This document shows, one piece after another, positions 22,554-33,512 of a DNA stretch of 64,000 nt. The translations under genes and the position numbers were made by a program. The stretch lies in assembly GCF_011386835.1 (NCBI RefSeq), contig NC_088792.1:236288394-236352393 (forward strand), read 5' to 3'. Position 1 is the first letter of the stretch; each line of letters begins with the position of its first letter. The notes under the pieces were generated by a model that was not told the origin of the DNA, made no database searches, and saw only the letters and a list, made by a program, of their open reading frames with translations. Origin of the DNA: Chrysemys picta bellii. Taxonomy: Eukaryota > Chordata > Testudines > Emydidae.

Positions 22554-22968
22554 CAGTGGTCCCCAAATTTTTTGATCACACCCCCTGGGGGGCAGGACAG
22601 GGGAGGGGGCGCTGTGCTCCGGGGGTGGGGGTGAGTGGGACAGGACAGGGGAGCCACCTGTACTTTTTTCTGCCGGAGCCATTGCTGAGTGCTCATCCAG
22701 TCGCCAGCAGCAGCTGCTGCTCTTTTCACCCCCTGGTGGCAGAGGCCGGTTACTGTGGGTAACCTGGCAACCCTAAGCTGTGGCCGGGTGGAGAGTGGCA
22801 GCTGAGGCCGGGGCTGGGTTAGGGCTTAAATTGAGCTGTGGGCAGAGTGGAACTGGATGGCACTCTCTCCCTATCTTCCCACCCTGAAGGGGTCTGGCCT
22901 GGTCCTGCCGTACCCCCTGGGATGTTCCTCTGCATATGGGACTGTACCCCACAGTTTGGGGACCACTG
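22554..22968. mobile_element. hAT-type MITE with 8-bp target duplication
   Basis: Terminal inverted repeats are CAGTGGTCCCCAAATTTTT on the left and CAGTTTGGGGACCACTG on the right. Flanking 8-mers are CTCTAGAT (22546-22553) and CTCAAGAT (22969-22976), 7 of 8 identical. The 8-bp size and CAGTGG ends are typical of hAT elements. The interior is GC-rich and non-coding. It lies inside the older LINE, which continues on both sides. Confidence 0.9.
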
Positions 22969-22976
22969 CTCAAGAT

Positions 22977-23707
22977 GATGAGCTTAATAATCACAATGGA
23001 AAGGCAGCTACCACTTTAGGCCAACTGAACAAGTGAGTGTGCAATAACAGGAAACTAATAGGAATTTGAACATCAAGGTATGGGGCTACCAAATGTGTGT
23101 TCTGAGCACACTGCTGTATGGTGGTGAGACCTAGGCCACCTACAGCAGGCATAAGAGTAGGATAAACAACTTCCACCCTTGCTGTCTTCGCCGTATTCTA
23201 AATATCAAGCAAGAAACGAAAATTCCTGACACTGAAGTACTTGAGAAAACAAAACTGCCAAGCCTAATCACTGTTTTCAAGAACAGACATCTCCATTGGC
23301 TTGGTCATCTGCACTGAATGGACGATAGACAGATTCTAAAGGCTGTCCTGTATGGAAAACTTATGGATGCTCCAAAGTCACTGGGCTGACCTTGGCTCAG
23401 ATTCAAGGATGTTTTCAAGAGGGATTTGAAAACTTTTGCCATTGACATTAAAATCTGGAAAGATGTAGCTAGCAACAGGCCACAATGGAGGGCTGCACTG
23501 CACCAGGGAGTCAAAGAGGCTGAAGAGAGATATTTGAGAAAGAAGAAAGTGAAGAGGAAAGTGCAGCAAGCCTCAAGTGACAATAGTGCAACAACTTCAT
23601 TCTCTGGTTCTGTGCAATACTTCAGGGCTATTTGTGGTAAGGAGGGTTGCTCAAGAATTGTTCTTCCTTGCCACTCACAAAGGAGAAACATGACACACAG
23701 TAACTGA
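22977..23707 (+). pseudogene. LINE C-terminal domain
   Basis: Recognisable stretches are STLLYGGET (about 23109-23135), FHPCCLRRILNIKQE-like codons, RHLHWLGHL (about 23287-23313) and DGRQILKAVLYGKL-like codons. Then frame 23426-23707 has DVASNRPQWRAALHQGV, KEAEERYLRKKK and CGKEGCSRIVLPCHSQRR. The latter is the family's Cys-containing end. Stops and indels break the frame into pieces. Confidence 0.78.
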
Positions 23708-25804
23708 ACTGCTTTGGTGCTTACACCATTGTGTTTCATGATGAATGACTACTATATACCCACCCCACTCCAGCCAAATCCAATGAAAACAGCAGCTACT
23801 CTGAACCTCTAAAAATAAAGGTGACTGTGTCTCAAGTAGAATACCCACAAATTGAGGCAGACAAAATCAGAGGATGCTTCTGAAAATTTTACTTCCAGTG
23901 CCTTGGCCAAGGCCATGCCAGTGATTCAGTATTTATATAAAACAGTAATAAATACCAGCACTTATATAACACCTTTACTATTCCATGATTGAAACACTGA
24001 TGATGTTCAAACATTGCATACATAAATATTCCAACATGAAACAACTGATTCTCCCAATATCCCTGACAAGTAAGTATTTATTATATTTACTTTATGGATT
24101 AAGAAATTGATGAATTTTTTATGATAAAAGTTGGTCCAACATTCATATCTTCACATCTTAATGAAACAATGCTGCTTTCCATGTCCTGGCAAGTACATTA
24201 CATGATATCTATTACCTCTGGCATGCTTTCATTACGATCGTGCTAGCCTGTTATTACTTTTAAAGATAACAGAACACAGTAAAAGCAGGGTGTTGTTGAT
24301 TTGATTCAATATTTCTTACTCCCAGTATTGGATCTCAGATATCTATCTGTTGAGTATTTCTTCTAGAAGTTACCCCCAGTAGTAGAATTGTTCTGAAAGC
24401 AGTTAATGTGGTCAGGATCACAGTATCCAGGATATAGGTCATAAGGAATCTCTGGAGGATTATTTAAAACCCTATCACCACCTAATAAGAAACCTTACAT
24501 TGCAGGAAGGCTACATAAAGGTCCCTTTGGAATGTTGCTTACAAACTAGCTGGTAAGGTTTTTTTTCAAGTGCAGGAACTGAGCACGCTACATACGATAG
24601 GCCTCACACAGATGCAGATCAAAGAACCGGATTTGGTGTATGAACTTAGTAAATGTGGTACATTGCCAGTTAGCGCGCTCTTTTATTTACACATTTTTTA
24701 TTTTCTGAAAAGGATAAGAAATTGTATAAAGAGGTAATGAAATCTGGAGCCATTCATTTCTAGGTCACTGGTTTGAACCTGGCCTAAGCTGTCAGTGACC
24801 GAACTTCATTACCTCAGATTGCTGTCTGATATGTGAAATGAATTAGTGGTGGTCTCAGTCCAGTTCTATCTAGTTACTTATAGCTCAGCACCAATTCTAG
24901 TTATTCACATCTTAAAACCCATTGTTATAGGTAGCAAAAATTGACATTCTTGGTAGCAGGATCAGTAAAGAACCAGGACTGAATGAATGTGGTGATTTTC
25001 TCACCTATAAAAGCAATCAGGGTCACAGCTGAGGTGTATTGTACAATGAAAACCTTCCGATATATTTCTTCCACATATTGCAAAGGTTCTGATTTCTAGT
25101 GCTCTCTGGTACCTTTCATGACATTCGTTATTCTTCTTTTTTAAAATAAGAAAAAAAGAAAAGATGTTTACTGCTCTCAAAGGAGTAGTTTTGGAGAACT
25201 TCCATAGGCATTTGGACAAATATACACATATGCTGCTTATTGGGTGGCCAACTTACTATTTTCCCCATTTGAGAGGTTCTATTTTCTGTAACATGTGATA
25301 AACACTTTATTGAAGAATGACCCAAACAGCAACTGAGACTAAACTGCAACATTTTATAAAATATGCGTATTGATTTTAACAAATGCAAGCTTTTCAGATA
25401 AAAAACTCTTTGAACTGTATTCAGTGTACCAAAAACTAACTTTCCTGACTTTGATCATAAAAGGCGCAGAAGATCTTGTCAGAGATGAAATGCAGCAGTG
25501 AAGAGAGGTGAAAAATGAATGAAGTGACAGAGCACTAGTTGAGCTTTGTTATCCTGGCTGTACTACATTGGAAACAAGCACTTCTTGCTAATGTGATGGA
25601 ACAGCTCAACAATTTTCAAGCACAAAGACTTCTTGAGGGAAAATTCAATAAGTGAGTTAAGAATACCAAACAGTAATCAGGCCTTGGGGAAGCAACAGTA
25701 TTGAAACACAACTTTTTTGACAGTTTTGAGTGTAGCTCTGGTGGTCTGTTTCAAAATCTGTCAAAAAGATGATAACTGGACTTAGGAGTCTAGTTTGATT
25801 CTTA
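23708..25804. other. Unique sequence; possible weak SINE trace and a nested palindrome
   Basis: No gene was recognised. Around 23940-24120 there is a weak resemblance to a minus-strand CORE-SINE (TATTTACTTTATGGATTAAG), too diverged to call. A nested palindrome occupies 24731-24815 and is listed separately. Confidence 0.4.
24731..24815. repeat. Nested palindrome with tRNA B-box-like centre
   Basis: GAGGTAATGAA (24731-24741) pairs with TTCATTACCTC (24805-24815). Inside it GGTCACTG (24763-24770) pairs with CAGTGACC (24793-24800), and at the centre is GGTTTGAACC. It may be a small MITE or a fold-back tRNA-derived repeat. No protein is encoded. Confidence 0.6.
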
Positions 25805-25959
25805 AACCAAATAATCTGGCTGCCTTTTTGGTATTAGTGCCTTTAGCAATTTAGAAAACTCTGCTTTTTGAAATGGAAGAGATGTTAACATAGAAATATG
25901 ACTATGATAAATGTGGACTAACTAATTTTATGATGCTTTATCACATCCTCACTGAAATG
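25805..25959 (+). repeat. 155-bp local duplication, copy 1 (probable donor)
   Basis: This copy is 153 of 155 bases identical to 28410-28564 in the same orientation. The two differences are GATGTT/GAAGTT and TATGAT/TATGGT. It has no flanking direct repeat, so it is probably the original site. Confidence 0.93.
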
Positions 25960-26089
25960 GGATTGGATAATTAAAGCATCTGAACTAAAATCAACAGAAC
26001 TTGACTCCCTATAGCAACGAACAAGCATCAGAAATTTGTTCATCAACACTGATGTGAAAATTGGCAAATCTCATTCCTATCATTAGATA

Positions 26090-26340
26090 TTAGGGGGTTT
26101 TTAACCATAAAAACCCCACCTCCACTAACCCAAACTCCAAAATAAAAGATAAGCAATTTGGTGTACATCCCACCTCCAGCCTACAGTTATTGTACATTAC
26201 AGATGGGCTCTGATAGGAAAGGAAATCCAGTGAAATAATGGCTAAGACACCAATGGACTGTAACAGACTATTAGGAAGGATGTTGTGGTCAATAGCATCA
26301 AATGTGTAGCCAAACAGCTTAGCACAATACAAAATATTGT
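26090..26340 (-). pseudogene. L2-like LINE RT fragment
   Basis: The minus-strand frame (26332-26090) contains FDAIDHNILPNSLLQSIGV and SLDFLSYQS. This corresponds to the FDTVDH.ILL..L...GI motif of L2-clade reverse transcriptases. It is a short, old fragment without catalytic residues. Confidence 0.6.
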
Positions 26341-27110
26341 GATCCGACTTGCCTCATTCTTGCAGTAAAACCCATGGGAGAGTTTCTGGGTGGATGAAAA
26401 CTGCAACTTTCTCCATCAGCAATTCCTTCATCCAGAGGTCAAGGTTTGATTCATCTTCCTACAGGGTTCAGCCCCCAAATTCTACGGATCTCTTGGAGTC
26501 CATCAGAGGTCATGGCTACCTGCAACCCATCTTCAACTCTTCCCACTACAGTAGAACTCCATTGAAGTCATGCTGCCCCAGGGATCTCCCCAGGAGGGGG
26601 TTGATTGTGAGATTTGTGTGTGTGTGTGTGTGGGGGGGGGGGGTGTCTGCAGGAAAGGTAATTAAGTCTTGGTTGGGGGCAGGCTATGGAAAAAGGTAAT
26701 GCAGGCTGGAGTTTGCTATCTGCTAATTAGATTTGCAATTCTAAGTCCTGTCAGATTCTTTTGCTGTTCCTGGATTTCTAGGCAGGAGTGGTAGTCAAGA
26801 ATGTTCTTTTTCCATCTTCATTTTGCACTGATGTTGTGTTCTTTCCCTTTAGATGTGAACCTCACCACAGTCATCCAGGCCTTTCTCACCAACAGGTATG
26901 GATTGCTGCAATGCTCTCTGTATAGGACCATCCTTGAAGACCATTCCGAAACTTCAGTTAGTGCAGAATGCAATTGCCAGTGATCTAAGAGCATTTCTTG
27001 CAAGTTACACCTAGAATTCACTGGATTCAGATTAGTTTCCAGATATATTTTTAAAGTGTTGACATTTAAAAAATCAGTTAACTTTGCTACATGACAGTTA
27101 CCTATCACAT
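26341..27110 (+). pseudogene. L2-like LINE remnants (+), with microsatellite between
   Basis: At about 26380-26420 the frame reads RVSGWMKTATFSIS, close to the L2 segment with WM.-N-F-L-LN. At about 26862-26990 codons spread over two frames give LTTVIQAFLTNRYGLLQC and IPKLQLVQNAIAS. This matches the L2 region with KLQLVQNAAAR. A (TG)n/(G)n tract lies between, at 26615-26643. Confidence is moderate for the second part and low for the first. Confidence 0.55.
26615..26643. repeat. (TG)n microsatellite followed by a G run
   Basis: About nine TG units are followed by eleven or more G. It is an ordinary simple repeat, prone to sequencing error. Confidence 0.9.
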
Positions 27111-28040
27111 CATTTAGGGCACATAAACACTTAAAGTCAAGGACGTAAGTGTTGCACTGCCCCCATAATAATAAACCATGTTTCTTTTCAAATATAAAGA
27201 AATGCAGATTTCATCATAACACAGCAACCTTATCTCTGATCTACCCACTGATTGTTGCTGGGTTTTATTGGATTATTTTTGTTAGCTTGACTTTGTTATT
27301 TAAAATGGTTTTTTTTTTAGGGATGCTGTTAAATGGAAAATATGTTGTTGAATATATTTACCAGCACAACACTAGAACCATGATTCTTTACCTCCAAAAT
27401 CACAGGCCTAAACTGCCTGAGCTTAAAGCAGATCTCTGTTGTCTATCCAAAAATAACCCTAACATTCTAAGCTGCAACCAATCACTAGAGACCAACATGC
27501 TTGTGTTAGCATTCTCTCTCTCATGCATACATATATTTAATTTTATTCATTTATCTGTTAAGAACATATGAAAATTCCTATCATGGGAGCTAGGTGCCCT
27601 GACCACTGATATAAAAAAATCGAGGACAAAAATAATTAACAAACCACAAGAGCAGCACATTTCTGGTTGGAAAGTTAACAGAAAAGGAACTATTTTGATC
27701 CATGGTAGAGAGAGAATTCTTGAGTCAAGAAGCCCTTGCCATGGCTTTAGGAAAGCTTCAGGGGGTTCAGGGAAACACTCGAACACACACTTAGCTTTAA
27801 GCACAAGCATGTGTTTAAAGCACACTGAAGTCAATGCTGCTCCCTTGGGGCCTGATCCAACACCCACTGAAGTCCAACACCCATTGAAGAGTTTATACCT
27901 ACAAACGTTCCTGTTGCTTCAAATGGCATTAAGCAGAATCTTAAAGATAAGCCTGAGCTAAATGCTTTCCTGAATCAGGGTCAGAAGTCATCCTTGCCAG
28001 AAGCTCTCTTTCTTACATATCACGGGCCTGATGCAGCTCC
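27111..28040. other. Unique sequence, no gene recognised
   Basis: Frames such as 27149-27571 are open but have no recognisable domain and biased, AT-driven composition. Around 27780-27890 there are degenerate copies of the dispersed motif (AGCACACTGAAGTCAATG...). Confidence 0.4.
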
Positions 28041-28054
28041 ATTGAAGTCAGTGA

Positions 28055-28324
28055 GTATGTCTACACAGCAAAGAAAAATCTACAACTGGCTCATGCTAGC
28101 TGACTCAGGCTTGTGGGGCTTGGGCTACGTTGCTGTGTAGACTTCCAGGTTTGGGCTGGAGCCTGAGTTCTGGGACCCTCCCACCTCACAGGACCTAGAG
28201 CCTGGGCTCCAGCCCGAGACCAGATGTCTACACAGCAGTGAAACAGCCCCACAGCCTGAGCCCCACCAGACCGAGTCAGCTGGCTCAGATCAACTGTGGA
28301 TGCATACTTGATGTGTAGGCATAC
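28055..28324. mobile_element. Palindromic hAT-like MITE
   Basis: Ends are GTATGTCTACACA (left) and TGTGTAGGCATAC (right), an inverted repeat with one mismatch. Flanks TCAGTGA (28048-28054) and TCAGTGG (28325-28331) form an approximate target duplication. Inner segments are also inverted: TGCTGTGTAGACTTCC against GATGTCTACACAGCAG, and GGGCTGGAGCCTGAG against CCTGGGCTCCAGCCC. It is non-coding. Confidence 0.8.
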
Positions 28325-28409
28325 TCAGTGGGAGCTTTTCTATGGATGTTAGTAGGTAGTGGATCAGGCTCCAAGGAAGTTGCAGATTAAGCACTTCTGT
28401 TGATCTCAG

Positions 28410-28564
28410 AACCAAATAATCTGGCTGCCTTTTTGGTATTAGTGCCTTTAGCAATTTAGAAAACTCTGCTTTTTGAAATGGAAGAGAAGTTAACATAGAA
28501 ATATGACTATGGTAAATGTGGACTAACTAATTTTATGATGCTTTATCACATCCTCACTGAAATG
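28410..28564 (+). repeat. 155-bp local duplication, copy 2 (inserted copy)
   Basis: It is near identical to 25805-25959. It is bounded by the perfect 9-bp direct repeat TGATCTCAG at 28401-28409 and 28563-28571. The last two bases of the copy overlap the right repeat. This is the mark of an insertion into a staggered break. It carries no poly-A tail or terminal inverted repeat. Confidence 0.92.
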
Positions 28565-28889
28565 ATCTCAGCTGCAGCGGTATGAGTTGGAAGAAGGGAA
28601 TGGCCCTCAGTTGGAATGATTCCAGGCCATTTAAGATACCATACAGGGAGAGATCCTGCTCTTGCTGATGTCAATGGGATCTGGATTGGGTACAAAAACT
28701 AACCATAACAAAATATAACTAATCACTTCTCTCAAATACAAAATATTTTCTTCAAAAATATAAATATTGAACAACCTGGAAAGTGTGAAGGAGTGATAAC
28801 AAGACAATTTTTTGAATTAGAGGCAGTCAAACTCCATTATGACTAATGAAAACAAATACCATAACATTCTCTCTTTCTCCCCTTCTCTA

Positions 28890-29125
28890 GTGAACACAGA
28901 TGGTTCTGTGGTTAGGGCACTAGTTTAGGAGTGGGAGATCTGTGTTCAACTTCCTGCTCTGTGACAGGATTCCTGGATGACGTTGGGCAAGTTAGTGTGT
29001 CTCTCTGTGCTTCAATTCCCTCTCAGTATAATGGGGATAATAATGCTGCCCTACTTCAGAAGGCATGGGGGGACAAATACAATAAAGACTGTGAGGTACT
29101 CATATTCTATGCTAACATGGTCCAT
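28890..29125 (+). mobile_element. CORE/MIR-type tRNA-derived SINE
   Basis: The tRNA-like head has an A-box-like GTGGTTAGGGCACTAG (28908-28923) and a B-box-like TGTTCAACTTC (about 28941). The conserved core follows: CTTCAATTCCCTCTCAG-type (relatives: CTCAGTTTCCCCATCTGTAAAATGGGGATAATA), here with ATAATGGGGATAATAATGC. The 3' end has AAATACAATAAAGACTGTGAGG. It would have been transcribed by RNA polymerase III. Confidence 0.8.
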
Positions 29126-30847
29126 ATAAATACAATAGATAGCTAACTAATCCCACAGGAATGGGTGTGGTAGCTATGCACATGGGAAACCACTCTCATC
29201 TTTGATTAGTCATTCACAGAGACAGAACTGCTAAATTAGATCAAGGAACTCAACTTAAATTTGCTGTAAGATGTTGTTTTCTTGCCCACCACTTTTCTAG
29301 AGGGTCTAGGCCTCCAATACAAGCCTAAGCCTGAGCCATAAGTGAGGTACTGTCGAATAAGTTTTTCCAAGATAAAGAAACTGAAAAAACAATTACATAT
29401 GAGTTTGTATAAATATAGTACAAGACTATTGCTAATCTCCATCTTTCTGGTAATTAAAAGGCACTGCATACTCTTAATATTATGGCAAGAAAATATCTTT
29501 ACATTTGTATTGTCACAAAACATTTTTGCTCTTTCAGTCAAATAAGAGTTTATATGCAAGGTGTTATTGAGCCTAAATAAAAAGGTGCAGCTGCACTGAC
29601 TCAAACCTGCAGACCTATCTGTGAAACTTCTCAGGAGAATACCTTCCATTTTAATCGTATTATATTCATTATTCCCTTTTCCCCTGTCTCTTCTCTACTT
29701 TTTAATTCACTTTGTTGCTTTCTCTTCATCACATGGGTCTTTATTTTCAAAATAAGCCGTTTGTGTGGTACCTTTTCAAATGCCTTTGGAAAATTTAAAT
29801 ATATAATGCAGCTACATTCCCTTTATCTGTCATGCTAGCAATATCTTCAAAAAGGTCTAGTGTATTTGTAAAGCAAGAGCAGCTCTTCTAGAATCCTTTC
29901 TGCATCTTGTTAACTAATCCCCTTGTCACCACCTCACTTTCACTTTCTTCTGTCACAAATTAATCCATCAACAATCTTGTAATTCGAACAATCTGGTTTC
30001 TCTCTTTTTTTCATGAAGTGGCATTAACTCGTATTTGAGTTGTAAGCAGGCCGCATACTTCTCATTGAACAAAATATAATCAAATCTTACTACTCCAGGG
30101 TTTTTCTAGTTATTGTGCAATGCCCTTCGGGGTGTTTAAGAGCCCAGACTGAGGTAAAAATCAGTCCCGTCCAGGTGGCTGATCCGAAACTCCTTGGAGT
30201 CAATGGAAAGATTCCCATTGCCTTTACTGAGTATTTCATAAGACTCTAGCGCCAGAAACCTTTCCTCCTCCATTACTGCTGAATGGGATTGAGCTACTAG
30301 AAGATGACCTGACACATGAGAAGGAGCGGGCAGTGGGGTTCCTTGGCAGTCTGTTGAAAACAGCATATGAGGAAGAGACCAGCCTCTTGTGCTGTTCCTA
30401 AAAATCACCTAGAGTGAGGCATTATGGCTGCTCTCTCCACAGTGACCCCAAAACAAAAATAAGGTGAGGGTATCTGGGGGCGTAGTGGTGGAGATGGAGA
30501 CTCATAAGAGGAATGTGGTGGTAAATACACTGTTTTTATAATAAAACTGGTGAGGTTTTTGGCATGGTACAAACTGGAAACATCAAGTGCTTGTATCAGA
30601 AGCCTGGTATAAGGCCTGAGACCTGGGCTAAAGTAGGGGTCAAAACTTTGCTGATATAAAGCAAAGTAAAGTTGTGAGCAAGAGGCAGGCCCTGCTCACA
30701 GAATCTGGCAAGAACATGGCTGATATTGCAATAACACACACTCTTAAGAGGTTGTAGCTTGATCTATAGATTATGAATAAAAATTCCCGGTTATCACTTT
30801 GAGGGTTGACAGGTTCTTGTCCCAAGATCAGGCCCAGTATTATTAAA
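29126..30847. other. Unique sequence, no gene recognised
   Basis: AT-rich. Open frames such as 29236-29649 (-) show no domain. A degenerate TCAATGG-type motif lies at about 30160-30235 (GGAGTCAATGGAAAGATTCC). Confidence 0.4.
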
Positions 30848-31560
30848 ATGATTATATAGTGGAAACCCCGATGTGCACAGGTGCAACACTCACACTATAG
30901 GAACTCTTTTATAGTTACAAAGAAATAATTTATTAATACAATTAGCAAAGTCACACACACTCTAACTCAGTAAGGTACATAGAGATACTATGGAAAGTAC
31001 ATCTGAACATCCATACTCACACCATCCCTTGCAGAACCTGAAATGTTAGCCGTCATCTTCCTCAACACCCGTCACCTTCCTCATCTTCACTAGTGACCAT
31101 CATCCTGGCCTCTCACAAGGGCTACCTCTCTCTCCACCTACTGCCCACAAGCTGGGATACCAATTTTATAATATGTTATGCTGATGTTACCATGTCTAAT
31201 GCATATTCAATAGGGGTTTCTCCCCTCTTCCTTATTTGTATTTCCTCCCCTTACCAATGTTGAGGTGTCCTTCTTCTATAGATTAGTGTATTTATGATTT
31301 CACCCCATTATCATATACGTCAATTTGTTGCCATGGAACTCTTGTGGTCGGATGTTCCATCCAAAACCTTCCAGAAGCTGGTGTCAGTTCATGTTCTGTG
31401 GGTGGCTGATGTCATTATGGACAAAATTCCCTCCTACACTCCACTTCCAGTTCCCCAAAACTTATGAGTTACCTAAGTTTATCTATGCCAAAGTTCATAG
31501 GACTCAAGCCTCATGCTAACTGCTGAAGCTAATGTCTTCCAGGATACAAACCTGTAGGTT
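30848..31560 (-). repeat. Probable solo LTR, antisense
   Basis: Read on the minus strand, there is a TATA-like TATTATAAAATTGG (about 31174-31161). A poly-A signal AATAAA (30934-30929) lies about 235 bases downstream, followed by a short U5-like end GTGCACATCGGGGTTTCC. This order is what an LTR would show. No gag, pol or env frame is visible and the outer borders are inferred, so the call is tentative. Confidence 0.38.
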
Positions 31561-31759
31561 CCTTGCATTACTACTGAATATAATAAAGCAGAATATAATA
31601 CAAAGCAGAGAATAGAATAGAGGTAAGCAAACCCACTGGGCTACAAGTTGCTAGGCACAAAGCACTCACCCAAACACGTTCCAGATGGGTGGTACCAGAA
31701 CACCTCAATACCAACACATCCCCCAAAGATAACAGGAACATGCTGGCCCATACTAAAGA

Positions 31760-32720
31760 TAAGGTCAGCATGACAGCATGATCGATAAAGATGTTTTGAT
31801 CAAACCAACGTGTACAAGGTAATGGGGCACCTAGATATGTCAGAGGGGCAATACGTAACTTGTTTGTATCATTGTATAAAAAGTAGGGCTGTCAATGAAT
31901 CGCAGTTAACTCACGCGATTAACTCACAAAAATTAATCGTGATTAATTGCAGTTTTATTTGCACTGTTAAACTATAGAATACTAATTGCAATTTATTAAA
32001 TATTTTAGATTTTTTTTTACAGTTTCAAATATTTTATTTCAATTAACAGCACAGAATACACAGTGTATAGTGTTCACTTTATATTGTTATTTTGTATTAC
32101 AAATATTTGCACTGTAAAAATGATAAACAAAAGAAATAGTATTTTTCAATTCACCTCATACAATACTGTAATGCAATCTCTATCGTGAAAATGCAACTTA
32201 CAAATTTAGATTTTTTTGTTACATAACTGCACTACAGTACTTGTATTAGGTGAACTGAAAAATACTATTTCTTTTTTCTTTTTTAAAGAGAAAATATTTG
32301 TAATAAAAAATAAATATCAAGTGAGCACTGTACACTTTGTATTCTGTGTTGTAATTGAAATCAATGTATTTGAAAATGTAGAAAACATCCACAAATATTT
32401 AAATAAATGGTATTCGATTATTGTTTAACAGCATGATTAATCACATGATTAATTGGGATTAATTTTTTTTAATTGCACACTTAATCACGATTAATTTTTT
32501 TAATTGCTTGACAGCCCTAATAAAAAGATATCTCAGAGGAAGTGTCTTTGGCTGGTGTAGGTGATAATGGAAAGTCCAACCATTAACTGAGCTAGTCCAT
32601 TGCAACAGGTATACATGTGTCGTGTCCCTGTAACTGTTGACAATGATGACAATAAACCTGACCAAGTGCCTTCGCTACGAACCAAGTCTGTGGTTATTGG
32701 GAGGGTCGACTGATGTCTGC
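31760..32720 (+). repeat. Probable solo LTR of an endogenous retrovirus-like element, split by a MITE
   Basis: A TATA box TGTATAAAAAG is at 31873-31883. After removal of the MITE (31884-32519) and one copy of its target duplication, a poly-A signal AATAAA (32651-32656) lies about 130 bases downstream. It is followed by a U5-like stretch with CCTTCGCTACGAACC and GTCTGTGGTTATTGGGAGG. No internal viral genes remain, consistent with a solo LTR. Outer borders are estimated. Confidence 0.55.
31884..32519. mobile_element. hAT-type MITE with perfect 8-bp target duplication
   Basis: Ends TAGGGCTGTCAA (left) and TTGACAGCCCTA (right, after TTAATTGC) are exact inverted repeats. Inner ends carry palindromic ATTAATCGTGATTAATTG-type sequence. 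The target duplication ATAAAAAG is present at 31876-31883 and 32520-32527. The interior is AT-rich and non-coding, with an internal inverted stretch AAATACTATTTC / GAAATAGTATTT. Confidence 0.93.
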
Positions 32721-33512
32721 TATGTCAACTATCTGCACAGAGCTGGAACATCACACAGAGAACACACACATGCAGCCAACATCTAACAACATCTATCAAC
32801 ACTACTAAGAGGTAGAAGCAATGCAAACCAAAACCATTAGGTTTTGCAAAGCTGTAGTCAGGCACCATTGACTAATTGATCAAGAAAGGAAATAAACAAA
32901 GAGGATGGAAACAATAACACAAAGAAGTGTAGTGATATTGGGCAATCACATTTCTTGGGTGGCTCAAGTCACTTGACCTTGGCCTCATCTTTCACAGTGG
33001 GCCCAAAGTAGATGAATATTTGGTATCACCAGACACCTGGTCATGTGGTTTTACACATGGAAAGAGCAGTCCTTATTCTTTGTTGTGGTGCATCTTGTGC
33101 AGACATTTACACAACTGCAAAGTAAGTGTCACACTGATTTAGTAGCATTTTACACTCATTTTGCATCCACTTTGCACTGGTGTAAGTGATCACACAAAGT
33201 GGAGGGCAATGGAAAATTGGGCTCAAAGAGATTAGGCAGAAGTAACTATTTTAGCAGCAAGCACTCCAAAACTGTGTACAGACAAGAAAACATTTATTAA
33301 AATAATGAGTCACAGTCATAAACTAGGGAAAGCAGAGCAACAGAACATATATACATATAGAGTAAAATGCCTCCTCCCCCCCCCCCCTTCTGGTAACTTT
33401 GGTTGTAGTCAGTCTATTTTCCCACTGTGGGTGGGAATGTTCCACAGGTAATATACCCTTAGCTGGACACCTCACTCATCCGCCAACCCCACAGTGAGTA
33501 GGAGTAGTCCAA
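32721..33512. other. Unique sequence, no gene recognised
   Basis: It holds no domain-bearing frame. A poly-C run lies at about 33376-33387. Confidence 0.4.

Larger units (their letters stand above)
19504..23707 (+). mobile_element. APE-type LINE (non-CR1), fragmented by two insertions
   Basis: A single old LINE can be followed from endonuclease to the C-terminal zinc-knuckle-like end. The parts are endonuclease 19504-about 20590, RT 20715-about 21540, RT tail 22431-22553, and the C-terminal domain 22977-23707. It is interrupted by a CR1 copy and by a hAT MITE. The coding parts contain stops and frameshifts throughout. The family has a long linker ending in a KDVFKRDLKTFAI-type region and a CGKEGCSR motif. 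I do not assign a clade name with certainty. It is clearly distinct from CR1, because the RT and tail differ. Confidence 0.82.

Noticed and set aside
27149..27571. 140-codon plus-strand frame with hydrophobic stretches
   Set aside because: AT-rich DNA easily yields Phe/Ile/Leu-rich frames. It shows no family signature, no promoter or splice context and no conservation evidence.
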